Below, in pieces: positions 45,383-56,865 of a stretch of 64,000 nt of DNA (position 1 is its first letter; every line of letters starts with the position of its first letter). The stretch comes from Durusdinium trenchii. Its lineage: Eukaryota; Sar; Dinophyceae; Suessiales; Symbiodiniaceae. The translations under genes and the position numbers were made by a program. Location of the stretch: assembly GCA_963970005.1 (NCBI GenBank), contig CAXAMN010026395.1:252853-316852 (forward strand), given 5' to 3'. Below the pieces are notes generated by a model that was not told the origin of the DNA, made no database searches, and was given only the letters and a program-made list of their open reading frames with translations.

Positions 45383-45969
45383 CGCGGTAAAATCTCCCGT
45401 GGCCAATGCCATCAAAGGATGGTTCCGGTCGACTTGATAGAGAGAGAGGGGGAGACGAAGCTGTCAAGAAAAAAGGCGGAAGATCTCCATTCATGGTCTC
45501 GCGCTAACCTCAAGTAGCCCCCACTGGCTCGCTAGCCAGCCAGTGGGCTGACGATGCACCGCCAAATACTCAGCTGGGAAGTAACAACCAATATAATTTT
45601 GGACCTAGTCAGTCAGTGGATCACCTGCAACCTGTTTTGGGGATTGGGGACACCCCACCGATCGATAGAACAGATAGAAAAAGTCTGAAAGAAGTGTTTT
45701 GGTGTTGGAATTTCCTCTACAACATCGCGGGGGGTTGGTATCCACTATAGGGGTTTATAAGGTGTACATCCTGTACATATAGGTGTACCTTCTAAAAAAA
45801 TAACAACCCCTATAAAGAAGGTACACCTTTCTTTTTCGAGCGGGCGGACTGCTCGGGAGGTCCGCTCGAAGGGACCTCCCGATCTCGGTCTGAACGAGCG
45901 ATCTCCAGCGGAGGTCCGGCGGAAAACACCCGCGACCTGGGACCGGCGAAAAACGGGTCCATGGCGATG

Positions 45970-46085
45970 CCCTTGGTTCCTATATAGTAACTAGTATGGC
46001 GTCCACTGCTACTATAGGAGCAAGGCCAGGAGCCCCTACTAGTAGCGTCCTTGCTCCGTTCGTAGCGAGGCCCTTTGCTCGATAT
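45970..46085 (-). repeat. 'ctactagtag/ctcctggc' repeat family, copy 5
   Basis: Reversed copy: 'gccaggagcccctactagta', 'cgttcgtagcgaggccct'. Confidence 0.8.
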
Positions 46086-46705
46086 GGTGGTTCTTCCTCT
46101 TGTTCTGGGCGAATGGCCTCTTCATTGCATGGAAACCAGGGTCGAACACGTGCAGCAGGTCCTACCAGTCCTACCCTCCAACACTCGCAGGACACCTGCC
46201 CTCCCTCCGATGGCCGAAAACCCCTGGAAAGACCATAGTTCCGTGGCTAAGTCACTTCCATGGTGTTTGGTTGCAACCGCCTTGGTCCTGAAACACTGCC
46301 GCATACCATGTGGTTTGCAATGTGTTCTGACCTCTATGTCCGAAACCCGAAACCAGCACAGCTTTTTTTTGGGTCGCTCAAAAGTGGGCGGAGTGATCAC
46401 CTTAAAAGGGTGGCATTTTTGTTTTCTTCGCCATGTGGAAGAAGCTTGTTCTATTGGCCGCTTGGCCTGAGATGGCTCGGTCGAACGGTCGATCCGCCGA
46501 TGTTGGGCCCAACTCGTCGTTCTAACCTGGAGCGATTTCTGATTCCCTACAGGTGGACTGTGGTGAATTGAGTGGAAACTGTGTGCGGAAGGTATAGGTG
46601 CCAAGAAAGGATAAGCTTGGCAGCTACCGTGCCAATAGGGGAACCACTGGGCTGGGCTGCAGTAGATTCCTGTACCTGCTACTCCAAGAGTTTGAAGCTT
46701 CTCAG

Positions 46706-46773
46706 GCCTTGCTTTGCAGCGCATCGGCCAAAGAGGAGGAGAAGAAGACGCCAGCCCCGCAAGAAGAGGACGA
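46706..46773 (+). CDS. BiP: BiP exon: signal peptide end and acidic linker
   Basis: Acceptor ctcag|gcc, phase 0; reads [20 protein letters not shown] and on to ED, ending in phase 2 at donor gttcat. A small-residue SASA site before Lys fits signal cleavage. The exon with the start codon was not found; an ATG at 45961 with a GT donor lies inside a repeat and is doubtful. Confidence 0.8.
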
Positions 46774-49700
46774 GTTCATCTTAGCATGGATGTTGTCCAT
46801 GGACAGGCTGGAGCAATTCTCAAACTGGCAGTATGGAATGCATGGGAATGGTGTGTCATTGGATTTAGTATGATTTAGTTGGATGTGATACACCATGTGT
46901 TGTGTCTTGAAATAGGCCCGTTCGTTCCTTTCTTTCGGGTCATGTCGACATCACGGAACCGGTTGGGTTCGATTCACCGTGTCGCACAAAGACTCCCATA
47001 TCAGTGGGAACGACCGTGTTTTTGACCACAAACCGCTGGTGTGTGTCCGGTCGTGTCCGGTGGGTCCAGACCTTCGGGCACCCACGGCCACACGGGGCGA
47101 CGGCGACGGCTTGCTGTTCACAGGGCACGACCTGGTCGACTCCCATGTTCAAAGGGGATATGTCGAAGCCCGCCACTTCTTCCGTCGAACCCGTGGGGGT
47201 CGGAAGTGGACCAGTGGTTGTTCTTTTGTTTTTTTTCAGCGGCGTCCTCGGGGGCGTCTCAGAGCCCAATGGATCCATGGGACTGGAGGATGTATCCGAT
47301 TGATTGGAGGTGATCTGTAGATCTAGGGCCAGGGTCAATGTTTAACATGTTTGACATCGTATGATAGGTATTTGAATACGCATGGTACCAGGTTCAGCAC
47401 CACCCAGGTCGGGTGCATTTTTTCAAACACCCCTGAAGAGGTACTTTCCATGGATCCAATAACCTGTTGTTACATGTTTCGTACGTATTTTTACATACCA
47501 CCACCTTCCAAGTCTCCTAGCTGGAATGGCTGCACTACTCTACATACACTACCTGTGGATCTCGACCCTTGCCCTTTCAGGTCCAGGTACCTCCAGGGTG
47601 GTCCCACCAACTGGACCATCTCGCACCCCCATGGTGTACATGGTATGGACCGATGACTCGTGACCTTCGGACCGTCCGTCAGACCGGCGGAGCCAAAACG
47701 AAGCGACGAAGCGACGAACCTCCCAGGATCGACGGTCCAGTCATCGGCATTGACCTTGGCACCACCTACAGTTCCCCGACAGAGTCGTTGACGGAACGCC
47801 GCAGAGTCGTGGACTCGGCGGACTCGACGTTAGACCGGGGCGTGGGAGTGGGAGTGGAGTTGAGTTTGGTTCGGAGGGAGGGTTTTCTGAAAGAAGGAAC
47901 ACCAAGAGCTAAGTCATATCAGAAGAACATCTAAAACTACTCTGATCAGAAGAAGAAGAAGGATAACATTATACTGTAATATATAGTATACAGATCATAA
48001 TCAATCACCCGCCAGGTCCTGAGCTGTTTGTGACCTCTTTTAGAGTCTCTGCAGATGTCACCTCTTTGGGGACCAATGTATAGTGACATTAAGTGACCAA
48101 AGTTCTGGGATCTCAAGGACGGTCACGAACTGAAGGTTCCTGGCATGTAGGCAAAGTATAAAATGTTCTTGGATTCCTTGGGAGTTCTTAAGTTGCTCCC
48201 ACAGCTTCATGTATTGTTTCTCGATGTTCCTGCTTCATCTTCCCAGAGGCCCAGAGGCTTGTTATATAGTCGATCGCAGATGGATCCACTTTTGTCCGCT
48301 TTTGGCCTGAGCACCTTTTGCGTGCAAAAGGTCTCCACTAAGGGTCCAGGATCAAGCGAATTGCACGTCCTTTGGCTCCAGGCAACCACCTGTCTCTGGA
48401 AGCAACGTACTCACCTCACCTCCGTTTGACCTTCCAAACAGGAGGTACCACAACCCGAAATGGGATAGGTCGCCTGGTTGGACACAACCGCAGCGCACGG
48501 TTCCATGGTTCCATGGATGACATGGATTGCTTCAGTCCCTAGGGGCTTTCTGCCGGTATTCTTGGGCTTTTGAACGTGACCGTAAACCGAATCGAATCAC
48601 TCGTTGGGAGAGCGTGGCCATCGACATCAACCCGCCAAATCCATCACCGGAATACACGTCCAATGCCACGCCGCAAGGTAGGCATCGACATGGCCCTGAT
48701 GGCCCTGATAGCAAAAGCAGACAAATCCACCCTCACTCACGCACAACAAGAAGACATGGTAAGACAATGACAATGGTTTATTTAAGTCTATTTGTTCATG
48801 TATTCTGACTCCTATCCAAGACATCCAAGACCAGATTCCCCCATCTTTCACTCTGACAATGGTCGACTGGAGACCGACCCACACCCCAAATAAAAAAAGA
48901 AAGAAAGGACACGCACACACACTGTGTCGGAGTCAGGCGCCTCGGTCATGTGACCTTGAAAACCATCGGTCGGTCCGTCCGGGAAACCGAGACAGAAGCC
49001 GCCCCAGGCTGCGTGGGCATCTACAAGAATGGCCGGGTGGAAATCATTCCGAACGATCAGGGCAACCGCATCACACCCTCCTACGTACCTTGGTGGCGAC
49101 CCCGCCCTTGGCGACCCCGCCCTTGGCGACCCGTGTGTGTGTTCTTGTTTTCTGAAAGTCTGTGTGTTTGGGGTGTTCGTGGTGTTTCAGAAAGTGCTTT
49201 CGTGAGGTGCTCTGGCTTTCCCCTAACGAGGTGTTTTAGATGGCCCAACATGTATGGCATAGTGTAAGAGTCCCATGGAGTGAACCCTCCCGTTTACAAA
49301 AACCAAAGCACAAATGGATATATACACTCATATATGACTCATATATGACTCATAAGTACGCTTCTTTGTACCCAGTTTGGTACATAACTACTGTTTTGTT
49401 GGTAGACTCGTGTCACCTCCTTTGGGGTACCAACTGGAGCCAGACATCTATCGACTGACCACATGCTATTCGGTACCGGTGGGACCCTCCGTTCATAGCT
49501 CCGAACATGGTGCCCCAGTCATGCCTGCCTTGGTTCTCAAAGTACCCTAGAAAATGGGTCATCACCCGAACAAAAAACAAGTCCCTACCAGCACGTCCAA
49601 GTCGGGTTCAGGTGTTTAGTTCCATCCAGTCAGTGGATGTGACAGGGGCACCCCTCTCCTCCACGTTCGGCACCCCAACATGGAATTACTGGTGTGCCCT

Positions 49701-52700
49701 TCAGCTACGAACAGGTCGACTCCAAGTATGAACAGGGACGTGGGACCTGATTCCCACGTAGCTCTAGGTGGCCTTTACCGACGATGAGCGGCTCATTGGA
49801 GAAGCTGCAAAGAATCAGGCGACCATCAACCCCACACAGTGGCCCGTTGAGATGTCCGGTGAGATGTCGCTGACGCGGGATGTGAGTGAGGGAATGGGTG
49901 TTGTGCTGGGAGGTCGACCATGAGGCAAGCGGAAGGATCGAAGGATCAAGGGTTTATTTGTTCAAGCAAATTGGAAGGCTCGGGCTGTGTTTCCTGGAAC
50001 CCGGGGGCTATTCGTGGACGATTCGTGGACTGATGACCATTATATATAGTATAGAGAAACTAAATCCACTGAATCGGAAGCCTGCACGGATTTTGTGCAT
50101 GTCACTGTCGTTACGTGGTTTTGTTCGGGTCATATACCTTCAGTCCGGCACTTTTACAGGGTCCGGGGCCGGACTTCCAAATCCGGCGTTTTTCTGGATT
50201 TGGTCCGGCAGCTTTTCCAAGTCACTTGAAATGTGGATTCTCAAGGCTTTGCATTCTTTGTGGCTTGCATTTCTTTGAAGGTAATGATTTGCTTGCAAAG
50301 TGTGCTCGTTTGCCTGTTCCGCTGTTTTCTCATTCCACCGGTTTCAGCATGGGTCACACTGGATCAATCAGATCCGTTTAGGTGATCTTCTAAATGAAAT
50401 TGGATGAAATTGGTACAGTGCGATGCACGTGTTGAAAGACCCAAGTGGGTGTACCTAAGCTGAAAAAACAGGCAAAAATGTACTCCCGGCGCTGGGATAT
50501 AATTAGTTCTAGTTGCACAGGTTTGCAGAGCCTGCCGGACAAGTTTTGGGCTGTGGAACATGTGCAGTGTTGTTCAGAATCTCAATGGTTTGCGGGGAGT
50601 TGCTTTCAAAAAATTCACGTCGTAACTCCGGCGTAATTTCCCGTAACTCCGGCGTAATTTCCCGTAACTCCGGCGTATTTTTTGGGGGCTCAGTCTTTTT
50701 TTTTGAATTTTGAAAAGTTTTTCAACTAAGAGTTTCGACCGGATCCATGAGTTCTGCTACTTTATTGGCGGGGCCGTCCTGAGGCAAGCTTGCAAACACC
50801 ATAAAAAACCATAAGAATCATGGAGAGCCACTTTGTAAAAAAGAACTTTAGAGACACGGTTGCAGAGAAATAGGGGCTCCTTGCCACATACTCCTTGGTT
50901 TCTTCTTGGAAGTCTTTGCTTGGGCACAAGTTTGCTTATATTTTGTGATGGCTCTGTTCTTAGGCCATTTGGAAGATGGGCGAGGGCTATGGGAACGGGA
51001 AGGCTCCAGTGCTGAGTTGTGGAATGAGTGTGTTCCAGAAAAACTACTCGTGGCGCAAAGGCAGTTTGCTTGTGTATGATCCAACCTTTTATCATCTCTG
51101 TTTTTCAGAATCTTGGATCCGGATGTTTTTTCAGGTCTCCGGCGTTTTTTTCGGAATCCGGCGGAAAATTTTGCCGGATTGAGGTCCGGCACTTTTTTCC
51201 GCCCAAAGGAGGATCCAGGTATATTGTCCCGTTTTCATCCATGTTCTATACCTGCAACCTCCTAATGCTTACTTTTTTCAGTTGTTTCAAGCAAAACTGC
51301 TTTTTCAGATCAGGAACTAATATTTTTGCTTGGCGGCGTTTCTCGAGATTTCAGTTTTTTTTTCCATTTCTCCAAGGCTGAATGAACCATGGTTATCTCT
51401 GCCGTCCAGCAATATCTTTGTGTGGACAAAGGTTTGCGCGGCCAGCCTTTTCATCTTTTATCATATCGTTGATCGATCAAGAGAGTGACATCATGTCACC
51501 AGGCCAACCCAGGAGGTCTACTTCACTGGTTGCACAACTTCAAGTGTTGATGGTACACACTCTCACAAGTGATCATCACATCAAGACTCTTTTGACATCT
51601 TTTGACCTCCTTTTCAAAGCTTGGAGCTATCCGGCGCCGGTCAGCGCATGGCCTGGCCATCGGTGATGAGATTTTGTGCCCCTTCTGACGTTTCTTTGCA
51701 TGCTTCAATCAAAAAACCTGGTCGAGTAGAGAGAGTAGAGTTGATGCAGTACTGTGCCATGCTGCATGCTCTCCAGTGTTTGTGTCTGAGAAACTTCAAT
51801 CAAAGAATACTTTTGGGCTCTGTACTTCCTGTCTAGTTTCTGTTGGGTTCATGTCGGTCGCTCCAGTGCTGTCTCCCGAATCCCAGCCTCTACCAAATGT
51901 GTGGGAAGATCCGCGCCTGGGCAAGGGCACTCTTGCTACTCTTTTGGAGCAGCAGCCGGCACTTCGACAGCGGATGCATGACCAAGAGAACCCGCATGTC
52001 ACACGCTGGCTTACCAAAGATGCCACTGGTGTTGCATCAGTCCGTGCGATGGCCTTGAACCCTACCCTGTTGGAGCTGGTGGCAGAGTCTTGGGACTGGA
52101 CAGTTTCCAATCATCGTCCAAAAGGCAATCCAGGGCCTGCGAAGATTGCTGTTTGAGCGAGAAATCTGCAAAGCGGTGTCGGCTCGCCTCTGGCTTCAGG
52201 GAATGTTCGACCAGTGTCTCTAGCGATGACTGCCCTACACACATGCAAACAAACTACAAGTTGCACTCGTACCTGACTCGATTTGTGTTGGTTGTCCTTC
52301 CCAACCGCTTGAGCAAAGACAAGAACTTGCTCAACCTGATCTTCATTCGACTCACCGAAGACTTCAAAGAGTTGTTTGAGAAGGGTGTTGCCACACAGTC
52401 TGGGCGGTGGTTCGGGGCCCTGTTGGGGTTCAAGGGGGACCTCAAATGGTATGAGAAGATTGCTTCACTGGATCGATGCTTCAATCGGCAATTGAAGTTG
52501 GACGCTCACATGTGTCATGAGTGTTTAGCCGGCGTTCCCACGCTGCCTTTCGAGACGATCTCTCACCATCCAGCCTGGGAGGAAACAATCTATTCGCAGA
52601 GACCCTGGTCCTTTCCTCCACCTTGGGAAAGCATTCCTTTCAATGTGGACAACCAGAACCCCAAACCTGAGATGATTCTCAGACGCGATGTATTCCACAA

Positions 52701-55700
52701 TTTCAAGCTTGGTGTTCTGCGTGATTTCACTGCTTCAGCCATCCTCCTCCTGTGCCACTTGAAGTATTTTCATGAAACGAAGACGCGTGGGTCTGGAATC
52801 AGCAACAAAATTGATGTTCTGCTAGAGCGAGCCTATCACCACTTCAGGCTTTACTGCGATACATCGAAGAGGTATCCAGCACTACATAGTTTCACCCCAA
52901 TTTTCTTCAACCGTACCAAGTCTACAGACTACCCCTGGATGAACGCAAAGGGCTCTGACATAGTTCTGGTAGTGGCCTGGCTTCGGGTCTTTGTGGCAGG
53001 CCTACTTCTCAATCCACTTGCTGAAGATCACAAACATGTTTTGGCGGCCATTCAAGAGGGTGCTGCCGCAGTGGAGAAATTTCACGGAATTTTGTACACA
53101 CACGGCATTTTCTTGCACAAGGAGTGTGGGGCACGTCTTCACCAAGAGCTTCACACCGCGCTGAACTGCTACAACAAGTTGGCATTCCATTCGTTGTACG
53201 GGTACTCTTTTTGTGGCTTCTCTATGAAGTCCAAGTTCCATGGAATGTGCCATACAAAACGGGATTTGCTTGTTGATCTGGAGTCAGCTACCTCTGCATA
53301 TGTAATTTCACCTCTATGCTTTGCCTGTGAAGGCAACGAGGACACCATCGGGCGCATATCCCGCCTCTCTAGAAGAGTCAGTCCAAGGATCCCAAGCAAG
53401 AGAACTTTAGAATTGTATCTTGTAAAGGCGAAGATGGTTTACGATCGGTATCGTAAGCAAAGAAAGATCCATGGACAGGGGACGCCAAAGAAGTGACCGT
53501 TCTGTTCATGAGCTTTTGCACTTGCTATGGCCTACTAAGAACACTAAGAACATCTAAGAACCTTGTTTGTGGCAAATACCACCCCATGTTGACGACTTGG
53601 CGCCCCAGCATCTACGGCATCAACGCCGACCAGAGCCGTGCACTTGAGCAGGAACAAAAGGCAGCAAAGGAGGGGCGGACACACCAAACCATTCCCGACA
53701 ACTCTTGAGAGAAACGACCAAATAAAACTGAGTTTCAACCAACCACAAAAAAAAGGAACACCTAGATGTTCCAGGTATATAGCACTATATAGCCCTATGG
53801 TTATGGTTCCAACCTTATCCTCAGGGGCACACCCACCCAACCATCTTCGAGACGGAGGTAGGACATGAGCCCTAGGGTCAGTCGGGTCGCCGAGGACCCT
53901 CTTCGATGTGAAGCGCTTGATTGGGCGACGCTTCAAGGACTCCACGGTGCAGAAGGACGGATCCACCTGTTTGGAATGAGTGGAACAGAACCTCCAAAAC
54001 CTTCTCACAACCAAATCTCGAATCACCTTCTCAGAATGTGGATCAAGGTGAGGTCACCGTCGACGGTGACCTGTGCGATCCTGGGTCTTGGGGGTGCTGA
54101 AGTTTGGTTTGCCGCTTGGGTGTGGACGTGTCACGAGGCGTTCGCTACGCACCGTGGCGTGACGAGCACTCTGTGTGGGTTTCACAAAGACCTGCAGCCT
54201 TTCTGGGCTCAAACGGTCGTTTCTTCGCCCTTTCGACCGGGTCGAGGGCATTCCGTCGCCGAGCACGCCCAAGTCCGTCACCGTCGCCCGACGTCGCCCG
54301 ACAGCGAGCGAACACCGACACGGTTCGATCTCCGAGACATCCGAGACACAACGGTGCTACCAGGAAGCATGGCGGAAGCGTGCGTGAACATGAAGCTGAT
54401 GAGATTCCACGGAAACGGCGAAGTGAACAATTTAGATGTCAACATATGTCAACGTGTCTTTTTTTTTTCCAGCCATCAACACCATATAAACCCACTTGGA
54501 ATCATGCTGCTTCTGTTCATTTTTTGGCCCCCAAAGCGTTGAAGTCATTGCCCTTGAATCACCTGACCTCTTCGGCTTGTCCCGTGTTTTGTGTCGTCAG
54601 CATCCTCTGCCATTGGTCCACCGGAGACGCCCGGCGCCTCGGGTCCAAGCATCCGACCGTCGGATCCAGTCGTACGACCTGCCAGGTGGCACCTAACAGG
54701 ATCCGTACCTTCACCGTACCTGAGGTTCGGTACGACTGGATCCCTCTGGGCCTATAGGGCGTCCTCAAAGACATGCTTTATTTTGGGGTTCCAGATATCC
54801 TTTGAGCAGATCCACGACATGACCTAATCCGCTGGCAGGACATCAAGCTTTTGCCCTATGCGATTGTCGACAAAGCAAGCAAGCCGATGTGTTTGGGCCA
54901 AAGACATGCATTTTGCGCAAGATGGATTGGAGGGATTGTCCATCAGAAAGACTACTCCAGGTCCAGTGACATCCAGTGACCTAAGACCATTGACTTGTTG
55001 ATTTTGTCGGTCGACCTCTATTGGAAAGAGAGGTCCTGTCACACCCCAACCCTCTCACTCCTCTATAGTTTACCGGTCTATCTTAAGAGTCTTCAGTTCC
55101 CTAGAGTTCCTTAAGTCCTATATAGCCAAAAAAAAAGACCCAAATTGGCCAAACCAAATTCCGCCATTTCCGTAATTGAGATTCGCTCCTGCGTCCGTCC
55201 GATCGGCCGGCTGACCCGGTGGACGGTCGGGGTCTTGGCGGGGCCGCATCCGGCCGACCACGCGAGACGTGGCTTGCGCCCCCCACGACCGGTCGACCCA
55301 TGTTTGGCACCGATGATTTGTGCCGTGGATCCACAGCTAGAGATGCTCTATTTCAAGGTCAGACGTACTGGAGAAACGAACACAATGATATACCGTGTCC
55401 CAGTGTACTGAAAGGCAGACGAGTTGGTGCCTATAGAATGGATAATCTTTGGAAGTCGGGTCCAGGACGTCTTCAGCGGTCAACGCAGCTGATCGAAATC
55501 CGTTCTTCGGCAGTGTTGCTAGACTCTAGCCCAGTGTGACCCCTTGATCGCCAGCTATCAATGCGACATGTCTCTCTCTCTCACCTAGATTAGATTGTTG
55601 TATCCCTTGCATGATATACTTGTTGTTTGGTATTCAATCAAGGGTTCTTATGGAACACGCACCCGTCTCAAAGTAAGTAGTGGCCAGCCCTCCACTCGTA

Positions 55701-55968
55701 ATATGAACGTCCAAGTAGTGGCCAGCCCACCGAAGCCTCCCCATGTTGAGACACCCGCGCTGGTCGACTCGACCTGCTGGTCGACATGTCTGTCCTGCTA
55801 GGAACCCCGCACCCGTCGCACCGAACCACAACGACAGAGCTTGGGTGAAAACAGCCGAGGATTAGCGTGAAGGTGAAGGGCGAAGAGAAGGTCATGGCGC
55901 CTGAGGAGGTCTCCTCGATGGTTTTGACCAAGATGAAGGAGACGGCGGAAAACTATCTGGGCCACCTG
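46706..55968 (+). CDS. BiP: ER HSP70 chaperone BiP/GRP78, 5' part, 7 exons
   Basis: Family role: ER-lumen HSP70 ATPase that binds unfolded secretory proteins and takes part in the unfolded protein response. Seen: exons 46706-46773, 47727-47770, 49008-49084, 49768-49838, 53895-53955, 54839-54888 and 55860-55968 join without a phase conflict. Together they give the end of a signal peptide (ALLCSASA), an acidic linker, the phosphate-1 loop [32 protein letters not shown] typical of the ER form rather than the cytosolic one, the [16 protein letters not shown] segment, [18 protein letters not shown], and [21 protein letters not shown]. About 160 residues are visible of roughly 650. The initiator exon and everything after NYLGH are not seen. 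Introns are 683-4056 nt; five read GT-AG, one GA-AG (53956), and the last donor is probably GC. A multicopy-family ORF lies in the 4.06-kb intron. Confidence 0.93.
47727..47770 (+). CDS. BiP: BiP exon: phosphate-1 loop
   Basis: Acceptor cccag|g; reads [14 protein letters not shown] and the first base of Ser. GT donor gttccc. 44 nt. Confidence 0.95.
49008..49084 (+). CDS. BiP: BiP exon: [12 protein letters not shown] segment
   Basis: Acceptor ccccag|gc; reads [20 protein letters not shown] then ITPSY, phase 0 out at GT donor gtacct. Confidence 0.97.
49768..49838 (+). CDS. BiP: BiP exon: [10 protein letters not shown] segment
   Basis: Acceptor tctag|gtg; reads [20 protein letters not shown] then NPT and two bases of Gln. 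GT donor gtggcc. Confidence 0.97.
50621..50682 (+). repeat. 21-bp tandem repeat, three copies
   Basis: 'cgtaactccggcgtaatttc' repeats nearly perfectly with period 21. The surrounding BiP intron has more TCCGG/CCGGCG motifs (50155-50215 and 51138-51200). Confidence 0.95.
51852..53496 (+). CDS. Long ORF of a dinoflagellate multicopy family, nested in a BiP intron
   Basis: The main frame runs open to 53496 and needs no intron after about 52240. The nominal start at 52090 is a TTG, and coding-like sequence in a second frame (51852-52156, starting [16 protein letters not shown]) probably belongs to its N-terminus, through a frameshift or short intron. Landmarks: [14 protein letters not shown], then [47 protein letters not shown], and near the end [20 protein letters not shown]. 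The same landmarks in the same order occur in the minus-strand ORF at 56866-58728. Function unknown; long intronless copies on both strands suggest a mobile-element protein, perhaps a transposase, but no catalytic residues could be named. It lies in the 49839-53894 intron of BiP in the same orientation. Confidence 0.65.
53895..53955 (+). CDS. BiP: BiP exon: [11 protein letters not shown] segment
   Basis: Acceptor ccgag|g; reads [20 protein letters not shown]. Only a GA donor (gacgga) keeps phase and sequence with the next exon; the acceptor side repeats 'aggac'. Confidence 0.93.
54705..54750 (+). repeat. 'gaggttcggtacgactggatcc' repeat, example copy
   Basis: 'cgtacctgaggttcggtacg' then actggatcc. 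The same core recurs near 1848, 1892, 17475, 17742, 18140 and 44230, and reversed near 38691. Half of it is a palindrome (cgtacc...ggtacg). Confidence 0.85.
54839..54888 (+). CDS. BiP: BiP exon: LLPYAIV segment
   Basis: Acceptor ggcag|gac; reads [16 protein letters not shown] plus two bases. GT donor gtgttt gives PMISVKVKG with the next exon, matching family length; a GA donor two bases earlier would drop one residue. Confidence 0.9.
55860..55968 (+). CDS. BiP: BiP exon: [17 protein letters not shown] segment (last visible)
   Basis: Acceptor ccgag|g; reads [20 protein letters not shown], then [19 protein letters not shown] donor (gcgata) is likely. The next segment of the family (AVVTVPAYF) was not found in the remaining 8 kb. 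Confidence 0.92.
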
Positions 55969-56865
55969 GCGATAAACCAGGTTCTCCGGGTGTGGTTCTT
56001 GAATGAACAATCGCTGGAAGACGTTGAGTCGAGTTGAGTGGACCAAGTTCTTGATCTTCACATCGACCGATGTCCCGGGGTGTCCCTTTTCTGGTCCCCG
56101 GTTTCTCAGCGCATGTCGATGGGGTCATGGGGTATGATGGGGTCAAGGTTCGGTGTGGGGTGGTCGATGTCCAAGCCTGCCCAAGGGATCCAAGGGTTCC
56201 ACTATCTCTATAGGCTGATCATCACCAGCATCCTCCAAGGGACTGGGACCAGGGTCTCCTTGTTCATGGGTTGGGAAGGGCAGGACTCAATGGTTGTTGG
56301 ATGGCCTAGATGTGTCATGTTCAGCACTGAAGCCATTGGTGAGCCGGTTGGTCGTCTCAGATCAGGAATTCCTATCCTCATATCAACTAGATTCACTCCT
56401 CAACAGCTCAGCAGCTGAAACCTGGTCTCGCCCGTGGATCTACCACCGTGCCCTGCCGAACCCGTGGAGAATGGCATAACCAGATTTGAACGGGTCAAAC
56501 ACCGGTACCGATCCAAGAAACGAACTGGAGAGGCTGAAGAAGGCTGCTAGAAGGCTTGTGTTTTATACCTACCTGGAGATCCAAAATCCTACAAAAAGTA
56601 AGGTATGCAAGAATAACCAGGTTTTGACATGGAAAACCTGGTTTTACATATTTGAGGTTTGTACCACTCCCACACCAACCCAGCCACCGTGCCTTTTCGT
56701 CCTCCTTCAGCATGTTGTGATCCAAGCAACCAAGATTTGGGAGGCCTTTGGGTGTTCTAGTCCGTACTGGGGACCAATTATAGAAGCATCGATGATGATA
56801 ATGAAAAGGGCATATGCGATTTCGTTCAACAACACACTGTGACATCTCAAACACCCTTCAACACC
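55969..56865. other. Spacer after the last visible BiP exon
   Basis: No exon found on either strand. Open frames of 84-126 codons are present on both strands but unrecognised. It is either the start of a very long BiP intron or sequence beyond a truncation. Confidence 0.4.

Larger units (their letters stand above)
38452..46705. other. Repeat-rich region, no gene assigned
   Basis: Several coding-like stretches cannot be placed in a family: around 39190-39270, 39380-39540, 39800-39910 (VLADFAAKVVGMNAALLMTK), 40716-40830, 43240-43440 and 45312-45382. Between them lie AT-rich microsatellites, a palindromic element and several repeat copies. A gene between the PPR and BiP genes is likely but not resolved. 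Confidence 0.4.

Noticed and set aside
45961-45975. ATGGCGATGCCCTTG plus GT donor as the BiP start exon
   Set aside because: It would give only five residues and lies in a copy of an interspersed repeat also found near 26208.
47351-48770. Open frames inside BiP introns (47.4-48.8 kb) as separate genes
   Set aside because: They lie between phase-matched BiP exons and carry intronic repeat motifs; no family match.
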